This document shows positions 13,755-24,700 of a stretch of DNA of 64,000 bases, one piece after another. Below the pieces are notes generated by a model that searched no databases, was not told the origin of the DNA, and saw only the letters and a list, made by a program, of their open reading frames with translations. How positions within the stretch are numbered: the first letter of the stretch is position 1; the number at the start of each line of letters is the position of its first letter. Source of the stretch: Toxoplasma gondii ME49 (lineage: Eukaryota > Apicomplexa > Conoidasida > Eucoccidiorida > Sarcocystidae); contig NC_031474.1 in NCBI RefSeq assembly GCF_000006565.2, positions 2,887,662 to 2,951,661 on the forward strand, read 5' to 3'. A program made the position numbers and the translations under genes.

Positions 13755-15822
13755 AGCCGGCTACGTGTCGTAAAGCGGCCCGTTTTGCCCATGAAAAATT
13801 GCAAGGGGTGCCGGAGAGAAGAGAGGCGAGCGAAGAAGCAAGTAAGCTGGCAAAGCATACGGCGAGGAAAGGAGTTCTGTGGAATCTTAGGGTGGAAAGT
13901 AAGCAAAACAAAAGACGGGTATAGGGACACGATCCTAACGGGAAAACCGACGACAACGGCAGCTTTCGATGGGGTCTCCCGCTCGCGCGTGTGGGGAACT
14001 GCAGCATAAAAAGGTTTCCCAGTCCGAATGAAACCGAACACGTTAATACATCCTTATCTCTTCATATTTACGTACACAAGGAAAACCCTATTCATCCTCT
14101 TTCTGACAGAAATGTTGCCCGAGTCGACAGCTGTTCCTCAAGCGACAATCGCGCGCGAGGACGAAGTTTGAGGTCCGCATTTTTTAAGCCCGGACGAGTG
14201 CATGCATGCGGCTACGCGAGTCTACAGGCGTGTCGATGAGGATGGCTCATGGTTAGTGAACTCGCGTCACCAACCAGAACTGGAGAAAACTTCCTCGTCC
14301 TGCAAATTATGAAAGGAATCTCGACCTTAGAGGTAACATTCTTGGTATTATAATGGCCGGCTGTCCTCTGGGGTAGAGGAAACTGCAAACTTCTGTTATA
14401 GCTCGAGGCAACAAATGCCTGGCTTCGTTTCACACTATTGTATGGAATGGATTATTACAACTCACTCTCATGTTGCCCGTTCGTGCGCTCATCGGTAATC
14501 GTAAACAGATTGCTCATAAATATTTTCCGGACTTGCTGAATTCGAGAGTGTCGGCCGCTTACTCGTACTAAAGTTGCGTTGGCCGTGCTAGGGCTTCTGC
14601 GCGGTCGCACGTTGTGCCTAGAACCGTTTTGTCAGCGCATACTGTATTCATTCCTTGTAGATCCTCCAGCCTAAATAGCAGAACATGTCTCGATCTCTTG
14701 TTTTCTCTTCTTTCCCCCCCTTTTGTGGGTCAATGTCTCGACGTAGCCTCGTCCGGATCAAGCTTCTACTTGTCAGCTCTGTTGTTTCGGAAGGGCGTTT
14801 CCCTGTTGCATGAAAAGGCTGTGTGTCCCTTTGCTAACAATGAAGTGCCTCAGATATCAGTGCTAGCAACTCTCGCATCATGTTACGTCCACGTATGTAC
14901 AGCACGGTATAGGAGGAATGGCATGACGTTTCCGTCAGATAGATTTTTTTCGGCGCGCCTGGCCGATCATTCCATTTCATGCGACCGTGTATGCCTCAAC
15001 GGTACCGTACGAATCGACTTTATGTGTAGCTTCTTTAGATCCGTACTCAACTTTGTAAGAGTCATTTTCGGCTCCAAGGTGCAAAGTTCACCATAATGGC
15101 TTGGCACAATCTTCCGCATTACACGAGAAATATGTAATTCGGAAAAACTAACACTCTTCTGTCACCGCTTTGTGAACAGACAAGGACTGCAAGACTGATT
15201 ATTCGGCGATACAAGTGATTGTATCTACATGCTTTGACACCAAGACGAAGCATAGAAAGTAAGAACGCGCCCAATAGGATCTGACGGCGAATGGGGAACA
15301 CGAGCACAGCCAACAGCTCCAGCAGGGTCACTTCCTATCGCCTAAGACCGTCGCACACGTATTGTCCCAGTTAAGGTGAAACACCTGGAATGGGAGTAGC
15401 GTACGGAAGCCTGCCAAACTCTCCGAAATAAACGTGATACCCCGTCGTTTACTGCAGTTCCGCTGAACCTAACAACGATTGCCCCTGTTCAACTCCACTC
15501 GCAGAATCCGACCACAGTACCACGTGAAACGGTTTGGATGTGTGCTCACCAGTAGATGCCGCCGTTGATAGCAGGACGCATTTCTCTATTCCGTTTAAGA
15601 GTGGACACACACGGAAGCGACGGAAGTGTTGCTCTGCTGTGCGACTTGCATAGCCGAACAACAAATAGCGCATGGGCGATCCTAAGATTTCTGATGCTGC
15701 CTAGTTGCCCTGAAGAAGAATAATCAAACAGACTCGTTTTTGTTCCACGACGCCTCTTAGGAAAGCCAAAAAGAGAGGAGGTAAAGGAACAACAGACTGA
15801 TACGTTTGCAGACACATGCGAT
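13755..15822. other. Intergenic, upstream of the RRP12-like gene
   Basis: This 2.1-kb gap lies between the RRP12-like start and the 3' end of the next minus-strand gene, so it should hold the RRP12 promoter and the neighbour's 3' untranslated region. Open frames of 60-160 codons occur (for example 14614-15096 plus), but none shows a domain or splice context. The only striking element is the GCATGC motif described separately. Confidence 0.5.
14199..14211. promoter_or_regulatory. Overlapping GCATGC motif upstream of RRP12-like gene
   Basis: GTGCATGCATGCG holds two overlapping GCATGC palindromes about 445 bp upstream of the RRP12-like start codon. TGCATGC-type sites are known as apicomplexan AP2-factor binding motifs and are enriched in Toxoplasma promoters. 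Assignment to this promoter is inference from position; the same word also occurs elsewhere in the window, for example in an RRP12 intron near 7503. Confidence 0.35.
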
Positions 15823-17908
15823 CTACGGCCTTTCAACTGCTGCTGGAGTGGGAATATTTGCTTGGTCTGTCTTATTCTCTACTTCGCGGTGAAATCTTGT
15901 GGACCCCACCGTGCGTAGATGGGGCGCGGGTAGCGTTCGCATTGCCCTCCTTCGACGCCTTCGCCTATCATTTCTCCTCCGTATCATACGTCTTCTTTTA
16001 GTTTTTCCTCTCCTTCCCCAAAGCGCTGCCAGCAAACCACCAGGACCGCCATCCTCTTCTTGTAGTTGGTTGTGTTTGAGTTGCCCTCGTCCGTCCCTTT
16101 CTCTGTGTGAATATTCTCCTTCGTCTCTGTCTTCCGCAGTACTCATGTTTTGTGCCGTCACAATTTGGATTGCGCGCACAGTGAATGCGGCAGCAAATGC
16201 GAGTAAAATAATTGGAGGGATTGCAAGAAGCACCTTGATTCCACTACCAAGACCTGGCTGTGGATCCTGTAAGCGGAGGGTGAGAAAGAGTGCAGAGGAG
16301 AACGTGCATTAGTAGTATTCGTAAGCGTGGGGAACGACGGAAAGCAGCGCACAAATTGGCAGAACTGCCGGTGCCACTGAAAAATTACAGCCCGCATGAG
16401 AAGGCAAGATCGAATCCGTTTTCGAGGGCAAGTCAAAACGAAAGAAGAAGTGGAAAAGACGGCCCTTTTGACGGAGAGATGTTAGCGGTACCCATATAAA
16501 GAGTAACTCTTAAAGACCAAACCTAGACGTGGATACCGAAGGATTTACAGTGCGTCCCTTACATACAACGTCGACAGTAGGTGTCACGGGATGAGGCAGA
16601 AACTCGACACCTCCCGCCTTACCAGTGGCCCTCTATTTCTGCTGAACACATCATCGACACCGGATGGGTGCCTCTGGTGTGCTGATATCCTAAGTAGTGG
16701 TGGAACTACAAAGAATTTCAGTTAAGTTTCTGTTCACATGAAACAGTCGAGCTCTCCCCTGTTTCTGATTCTCCTGCCGTCTCCATTCTTACGACTCCTG
16801 GATGCGTTTAGTTATTTTACTTCCTCAAATGAGCTCCGCTGACGCAGGCTGACTAGCTGTGGAAGCACCCCCCCATTATCGTTTGTAGTCTCCTATGCAC
16901 AGCCGCTCTGCTGTCTCTTCCTTGCGTTACCCCCATCACTTCCTGTTTGGTCCCTAGATTCCAGCACCACTATCTTCCCTATTCGTTGTTTTGCTCCCTT
17001 ACCAAATGCCGTATTGAAGCGTACTGAGCAGGAACAAGAAATATTGGCTGGGGAATCGGGTGCCCAAGGTCTTGTGGGTGCGGTTGAGGCACCACATTGA
17101 GAGGAATAATGGTGCCCGGAGTGTTCTTAGTGCCATCTTCGGGGTTCCAAGGGGGAAGCATCTGCTGTTGTTGTTGGAACAGCCTCTGCTGGAAGGTCTG
17201 AGCATCTGCGATGCCAGGGTCGAATTCTCCATTCATACCTGAAGCTCTCTGTTTAAAATCGCCGCGACGGTCTGCGGCACCCCCCATACCTAGCACATCA
17301 TGCACACAGGGGCCATGAATGCCTCGAGAATCTCCTTCACCGGTGCTTGTTGCAGACCCTCCCATGAAGTGTGTATGACGTCTGTCTTCATCTCCCCAGA
17401 AAGAATGCGAAGGAATTCGAGACCGTGCCCGTCTGGAAGAGGACCCGCGGGCGAAGCCTCCTGCAGCAACGCCGCCAGCGCTGCTCATGTGAGGAGCGCT
17501 AGGTCTTCCTCGCACTATCAACACTTCCTCTTCGTCATCAGAGCCGCCTGAGGGTGCATAAAGTGGGCTAGGGGGAGGTCCCCACAATTCGGTGCCTTCT
17601 GGCCACCGGTGCCTATTATGGCCGGTGTCTGAAGGCCATTCGTTTTCGCCGTCATCAGAATCATCTCGCCTCCCAAAGAGTCGCCTTGGGTACAGTGGAT
17701 CTTCTCTATGTTGGAAAGCAGCAGAGGACGCCAAGACGAGCGATGAGATGCGGTGCTGCCAGTAACAGAGCAATAAGCATGCACATGCGGGGAACAGGGT
17801 GACAGTGCAGATGCAGGCGATGCCACGTAGGGCAGGGCGAGGAAGAAGAAGCCCGCCACACGGAACGAAGTCAGCTCTGAAGCGAGAGGTGCTTACAGGC
17901 CCCTTCAT
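15823..17908 (-). CDS. Putative TEXEL-containing secreted/dense-granule membrane protein, 2 exons
   Basis: Exons 17908-17003 and 16266-15823 join in phase 0 across a 736-nt intron (donor TTG|GTAAGG, acceptor TTACAG|GATCC) to give 449 residues. A hydrophobic segment at about residues 29-50 fits a recessed signal sequence. It is followed by RRLFG at 75-79, the RRLxx (TEXEL) motif that Toxoplasma aspartyl protease ASP5 cleaves in dense-granule proteins. Residues 80-300 are acidic, Gly/Ser/Pro-rich and probably disordered, with a Gln-rich patch. A single transmembrane helix at about 314-335 (VLLAIPPIILLAFAAAF) is followed by a 110-residue tail with a dense arginine cluster (RRRNDRRRRRRRAMR). I recognise no conserved domain and cannot name it. 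The combination of signal, TEXEL and C-terminal helix suggests a dense-granule protein placed in the parasitophorous vacuole membrane; that location is inferred. Confidence 0.72.
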
Positions 17909-18352
17909 TGTCCGAGAAACTGCTTACAGGAAAGCACGGGGTGGGAACCATGAAGGCGAAAGTACCTCGGGTATACGCGTGCTTATTCAGCAGTATGCGG
18001 ACTGACGTCTAATAGGCATGCGTGGAGGTTCCCAGAAAAATGCTAATGTATATTCGCCTTCAGGTTGAAAGGTGACAGAGCCTCAGTATATCACACCATT
18101 TATAACAAAAGACACTTCAAGTGACGTATATCTTATCTGCGTTAACTCGTAACTGCCAACATAATTGCCATAATACGCTTTTCGTTGCAAGGTGTGGTCA
18201 ATATGTGTCATTTTCAAAACCGGTACGTTTATGTGTGGAAATACTTAACGCGTTAAGAAAGCCAAAACTGCAGAACAAAACTACTAATTGGAAGAGGAGG
18301 CTTTGCAGACGCTGTGGCTGTGGATGAACAAATAATGAAAGCAATCGAAAAT

Positions 18353-18657
18353 AGTTGATGGAAAAACAACGCATTTGTGGCACTTTCTCAATGCTCCACG
18401 TGGTGTTTGGTTGACACATCTGTGCTGAACCACGTAGGAGGCTGAGGTCGTGTTTGAAAAGGAAAGACGCCAGACAGTTTTTTAACATAGCGACATTTGC
18501 TTGGTACGTTTCTCTGATCCCGAGTGCATGGGGTTGCTTGCTTTTTATCCAGTGGCATCCCGGAGTAGTCTGGTGAGTGTGCCACCTGCAGGCGACGATA
18601 TGAGTACAGAATCATCATTTTCCTTGCTTTCTACACTCAAGTGAATGAAAGAATGCG
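18353..18657. repeat. Direct repeat, copy A (~300 bp)
   Basis: This copy matches copy B at 19053-19349 in the same orientation, roughly 85 percent by eye with small indels. An uninterrupted identical block of nearly 70 bases starts at the shared word CATTTGTGGCACTTTCTCA (18372 in this copy). On the minus strand the reading frame seen in copy B is broken here into two overlapping frames (18388-18618 and 18198-18488), so this looks like the more decayed copy. No terminal inverted repeats or target duplication are evident. Confidence 0.85.
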
Positions 18658-19052
18658 TACAGACAGACTGCCTGTTTCCTGTCTCAGAAGAAATATCCCC
18701 GAGTCAGAGAAAAAACCAGAATCTTTGGAGGTGGGAAAGGCGCAAGAAAAAAGATATCACCCAACGGTATGGTTGGGAAAACTCCGGTACGGTCGCCGGG
18801 TGTCATTCGCACTCGCCTTTACCAGCGGAAGCGTTTTGCACTGGCGACTGATGCCCCAAAATAGAGGGACCTCATGCTTCCTTCATTTTGGTTCCAATGG
18901 ATTCGGTATTTCACGTTTCACCCGTCCCTCAATGACCAAGACCTTCCGGCCAGTTCTCGTGTGGTGCAGGAACCCTCAGACCGCGCCAGCCCCTCGTCGC
19001 TAGGCCAATGCACCTTCAGCATTGTTCTCTGCTGGCGCCGGCTATCTAAGAA

Positions 19053-19349
19053 AGTTGCTGGAAAACAAAGCATTTGTGGCACTTTCTCAATGCTCCACGT
19101 GGTGTTTGGTTGACACATCTGTGCTGAACCACGTAGGAGACTGAGGTCATGTTTGAAATGGAATGACGCCAGATATTTGCTAACAGAGCGACCTTTGCAT
19201 GGTTCCTGCTCTCGAGTGCATGGGGTTGCTTGCTTTTTATCCAGTGGCATACCGGTGTAGTCTGTAGAGTGTGCCACCTCCAGGCGACGATATGAATACG
19301 GAATCATCATTTTCCTTACCCTTTACAGACAAGTGAACGAAAGACTGCG
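19053..19349. repeat. Direct repeat, copy B (~300 bp)
   Basis: This is the second copy of the repeat, starting about 700 bp after copy A. The minus strand here carries one continuous frame (19310-18918, 130 codons) that begins MMIPYSYRRLEVAH and extends past the repeat border; the matching frame in copy A begins MMILYSYRRLQVAH. Whether this was ever coding is unclear: the frame has no known domain and substitutions do not obviously favour silent sites. Confidence 0.85.
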
Positions 19350-21756
19350 AAATGTGTGCACGGCAATTTCTTCTCTTTGAGGCCTGTCAAAGCCACAGGT
19401 TTGATCAGCGATCGAGAGAGCTGGACAGTTGCATGAACATCACTTTGCCGACAGCACTATGGCACACCAGTGATAGGAACGGCCGAGATGTTGACTTAGG
19501 TGGTGCCAGAAACCAGTGAATGAAACATTATGGGCCTGACCAAGATTTTTCTGTGTCCATTTCCACAGCGTATCGTCAGGCTTTAAAAATGGGATAAAGA
19601 GCCGTCGAAGGTTGCAGGGGGAAAAACAATTAAGGGGTTGACCTAAGGCACTCGCATCAACTGGTTTTGGGAGGACAAACATGACAAATAATTCTGTAAC
19701 TGCTGTCTTCGCTGGTGTATGGCGACAAAACGACAGGTCTCGTAAATTCGCTGCATAGCATGCCTCTCAGATTGCCTCAGACGGTTTGAAAACACTTGTA
19801 AACGACTCACCCAGTGTAACAATATAATCGGGGTCGGCCATTAAGATCATGCAGCAGCAACCCTACTGAGACATTTGAGGTATATCAGTAAAAGACAAAA
19901 CTTGTCTCCCTGGGAAGATCTCGAGAGATGGAGAGACAGTGGCGCTGAGGCTGACACGAGAGTGTGTGGCGACTTGAAGTCATGTCCAGGATTTTCCTAC
20001 TGACATGAATTTGTGTCGTTTTGGGGATACCTGCGCCTTCACTGCGACTGTGTGTGGCAACTGATACAGAAAGGTCTTGTCCTCTAACACTATGTCCGCT
20101 GATCAGCAGCGAAGAGTCCATATATGCGCCCCCGACATTTTCGTTGCTTCTGAATTGTTTTCTAGTTATGTGGCTCATCAATTCCTCCCTATCAGCTCCA
20201 CAATTATGGCGGATCCTGGAATTACTAGGAATAATCACCAACCTCATGTTCTTCTCGGAGTGGCACACTAGCGGGTCTCACAGAAGTGCAAACAGAGAGT
20301 GCACATGTAACATCATACTACTTCGGGTGGCAGCCACACATTACACCTGGACAGTTAACGAATCGCCCTGAGCAACGCAATGTTTCAGAGGATTAGTGCA
20401 ATATGCACCTGTCCATGTTTCAGCATGTGAAAAGTAAACCAAAACAAGGATGAACTTATATGGGCCAACTGTACTCGCGTTGCCCAATCCTGAGTTCCTC
20501 TGTCGAAACGCGGAAAAACTCGGCAAAAAATTTTTCGTTTCCAATACATTGAGGAAAGCACGTATTCTTGACTTTTATTGGAGTGACTGGCCTTTCCCCA
20601 TGGATGATGATATGCAACAGACCGCCAGCGGCTTCTGCTTGATTCGTCCGGCTTGGCCGCAGAGGAAGGGCAGCTGCTTGGGAACACAGAAGCGGCAACT
20701 CTAAAATGCCAAACGTAATATAGGTTTTCACAGCTTGTTTTCGGTCACCGACAGAGCGTTCATCCCCCTTTAAGACGTCATGTCGGCAATGCTCCTTTCT
20801 GGCAAAAGGTCCCATGCTTCACTAACCGTTTGGCAATTCGACAGCAGACGTTTTCCCGCGTGGTCGGCTGTAGAAACACACTGAGCACACAGTCTGCTCG
20901 CTATATAATATACCCAATAGCAGGAACTGGACACCAAAAACAAGGGTTCACAGACTTGCAACCTGCGGGCGTTCTGTCGTATTGGGGCCGACTCCCCACA
21001 TCAAAGAAATCATATTAACGTTGCTTGTGTCATGCGCGCTTCTGGAGCAATTTCTAAAGCCCCATTCACCCCAGCGCATGCCACCAAGCCTTTTTTCGCC
21101 CCTTTCTTTTTGGAAGGTGACGTCAACGATTTGTGACGATAACGCACACTGTGTTCCCGGCTTGACTTGTGTCTGACAAGCGAAACGCACTATATCTTGA
21201 ACGTGAATCTAAAGCCCCAATGAGTCAGCTCTTAGCTGGTCCCGACGCAGCTCCGGGGACGGTCTCCCGCGGTTCAGAAACAGCGGCATTTTGAGGCTTA
21301 TCCGCTCACTTGTGGCTTTCTTTAACTTGATGTCTTTTACTTGCCAAGATAGCGGATTCCTCCCCGATAAGGCGTGGCAATCCTAGTAGTGACTCTTGTT
21401 GGGGAGAGAACTAGGGGCATCATGAGCTTGCCGTCGTACTTTCGTCTCTCACGTTTCTCTGGGATGCGAAAAACAACGCTTTCCCGGATTTCCTAGTCCT
21501 GGGACAGAAGCGGTAAACTTGTGCGTGGGCCCTCCTGTGGCTTCGCTTCATGACAGATGTGCTCGGTGTTAGATTGGAGACTCAAAGTGTCTCCTTTATG
21601 GAAAACCTAACCAAATTATATTGACTATGACGGCCACTTTCTTTTCCCCGATCCTCCCCCTCTCCCGCCGTATCAAAGGTTTGGCTACAGCCACGGGAGG
21701 TTGTTCCTTTTTCTGACTTTAGGCGAGCGGTTCTCGCGAATCTTCATTGCAGGAAA

Positions 21757-24700
21757 ATGACAACATCTCGAAGTCACTCTCCTACCGCCACCAATGGAGG
21801 AAGTCGCCCTAGCGGTCAGGCGGCTGGGCCCCTGGTCGGCAGTGGAGGGGCGCATACCACATATCTGGATGAACGTGTTGCACGCTTACAAGCGGAAATC
21901 GAGCGTACAACACGGCGCCTTGAGATGGAAAAACGAAAACTGCATGACCTGGGGGAGAATTCGAGGAAGGCGCAGCATGAGTTCAACGATAAGCGACTAA
22001 GATACTCGTTTAATAAAGCGGATGGCATCGCAAACGCTCGCAAGGCAGAAAAGAATCTTACGCAGCTTGAAAACAGACTTGCCCAGGCGCTCGTTAAATT
22101 CAACTCTGCTAATGATGAGATTAACAAAGTGAAGGCGACCATCGATAAACACCGAAAAGATCGCCTGTCTATGGAAAAGGTTTATAGACAAGTGTCACGC
22201 GAGTTGTCTGACCAGGCGTACCAGTTAAACGAAGTAAAAGAGAAAGTCGCACAGATGCAAGAATGGGAACAGCAAACGACGAAACGCATGGAAGAGTTGA
22301 CAAAGGTCCAGGACCAAGAGAGAGAAGAATTCAAAGAAAAGTGCCTTGTGATGCAGAAGGAACTACGGGAGCAGGTAACCAGCCAAAGAAAAAAGGGAAC
22401 AGCTTCCGAGCTCGCACCGGTCGATGTGCCCGGTCCGCAAAGCTCGTGGAGTCCGGTAACACCGAAATGGAAAGCATGTTACATGGTCAGTACCAAGGAA
22501 TGACAGATATGTTTTTAACCCCTCCAAAGAGGTGCCCCGGACATGTTGTATTTAGAAACAAGGATGATTACGGCGTTTACGAGTACCCCTCGTATTCGTA
22601 TTAGCAACAAACAAGTTGACCTCGACAATAAGCAAACAGGTATAAAAACAATCCACACATTGGGCAGGAACAAGGACGTACTGTCTGCTGGTTAATCCTC
22701 TGATCAGTGGGTGCACAGCACGCCTCAATATCACTGCGTCCTTTAGCACGTGCAACTGTGGTCCACTGCAAGACGTTTTCTCAATGTGGCACTGCCACTG
22801 CATTCTACGAGGTACGTAGACAACACCAGCATCTCTCCAGGGAGACTAGTTGTTTTGAGGCTTCTATCATCCCGTTTGGTTCTGAAATCTCACGACTTGC
22901 CGGTGTAGTTTCTTTAAGTGATGTGGGGTTTTGATCTTGCCACGCTGGCGGGGAGCCCTCACTGAGGTGGCAGACACTCGTGTCGTGCACGATACGATTT
23001 GTTCAAGAAACCTTAGCCGTCCGGATGGGATATACCGCAGTCTTCCAGAAGCGGAACACCTGATGTACGAGTCGTGTCCTGTTCTAGGATCGTCTGATCA
23101 AAGAGTTTGACATCCGCGCACACAGAGAATCTTCGAACCTCCGGGCGCAGATGAAGGGAACACCGTATAATGTCGCTGAAGAAGAGCAAAATTTCAACCC
23201 AGAGAGTCTCATGAAGCTCATCTTGAAAACAGCGCTTCTCAATGCTGTTCAGCGCCACAGTATCAAACAACACCGGACAAAAATTGCAGTTTTTGAGCGG
23301 GCTATGGAAAGTATCAAAACCTCAACAGGCATTTCAGGTAAGAACATCAGACGCATTCAGCTTTGATTACGGAGAGCTTCCACGGAAGCTGTGTGCTCCA
23401 TATTCAGCTGTCACACATAGCCCTTTGTCCCAGCGTTGCGTTGAGAAGAGAAATTTGGCCTGGAAAACATTCGTATTCATAGCGGGCTCTTCGTAGCCCC
23501 AAGATGTGACCTGGTGGAGGACTACCGCCGTAGCATATCTATTTCTCCAGGTTACGTGGCAATTCTGTGCTCAAGCTGTAAAGCTCGTTTTTGCCGTAAA
23601 ACGAGAGCTCATCCATCAACCCGAAAGCTTCGCTTCTATCGCGCTGATGGAAAATACATTTGCTTCCGCTTTACAGTAGATTTGTCTGCTGCACCGGGAT
23701 GGTCAACTCTTCAGAACGACATCTGGTTCACGTCTGTTCAGCGGACTTCACACATACGCATCTTCTATCTGTCTCGCTTTCTTCTGACTTGACTAGACCC
23801 GTGCCTGTTTGTCTCTGAATATACATGGCGTGCTGTTTGTGACGGGGTTTTGTCCACATTTATTTTTCTAATGTTTACGATTTCTTTTGTCGCGCTACGG
23901 TCTACAGTGCAGCATCCAAAACGTCTGCCACTGCATCGTGACATGTGCCACCGGTCTGTGAGCCCGTTTGCATTTGTATGCGTACAGACCCCGAAGAGAT
24001 CGTAGCCATTTTCTCTCAGTTGGAGGAGCGCAATTACAGCATCATGACGTACGTGAACATGCTGAACTTCGAGCTTGAGGCCATTGAAGCCAAAAAGCGG
24101 GAACTGGAGACGCACATTCAGCAACAGGCTCAGCACGAGGCATCCGCGCTGCAGGTGACAGATGCGTCACTGCGTGGCGAGGCTGCTCAGATCTCGAAAA
24201 TGCTGTTTGCGACAGCTGGAAAAAATGCTCTTGTTCAGCATCAGCTACACTGTCTCGCCCAGACTCACGAGATACTCATGGAAGCAGCAGCCCTCGTGGG
24301 CCACGCCTGGAAAGGCCCGCTCAGCTGTGACGATCCCCCGCCTCCTGGGACAGCGGAGGAATGCGCTGCCGCTGCCGGAAAGGCGGGAGCCGTAGACTCT
24401 CGTGGTCCAGCCCCTTTCACCCCACTTCGAGACTGTCGTAGCAAGGCATCAGACTGGGCGTCTTCTCAGGAATTCGGCGGCAGCGAAGGGTCAAAGAGCA
24501 TTCTCCCTCTCCTGTGGTACCTTGAGAAGTTTATTCTTGCGAACCAAGGCAGTCTTTTAGCTGCGGCTCGATCTGCCACCGAAGAAGCTCCCGACAACGG
24601 CGAGTCCCCAACTGGCCTCACCCCCTTTCTCGCCACCGCTCACAGCAGCCACCGTGCTGCAGGAGGTGGCAAGGGTCCGGAAGCTACTTCACTCTCTCCA

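Larger units (their letters stand above)
17909..21756. other. Gene-poor intergenic tract with duplicated repeat
   Basis: This 3.8-kb tract separates two divergently transcribed genes and should hold both promoters. It contains the two 300-bp repeat copies listed separately. Other frames (for example 19440-19682 minus, 20456-20815 minus, 20021-20371 plus) show no domain. Just before the next gene, TTCATTGCAG|GAAAATG at about 21745-21759 looks like an acceptor, so the docking-complex gene may have an intron in its 5' untranslated region. Confidence 0.5.

Noticed and set aside
18353..21200. Nuclear copies of mitochondrial genes, which are common in Toxoplasma
   Set aside because: I looked for cytochrome b and oxidase motifs in all frames of this tract and found none; fragments of mitochondrial rRNA cannot be excluded by eye.
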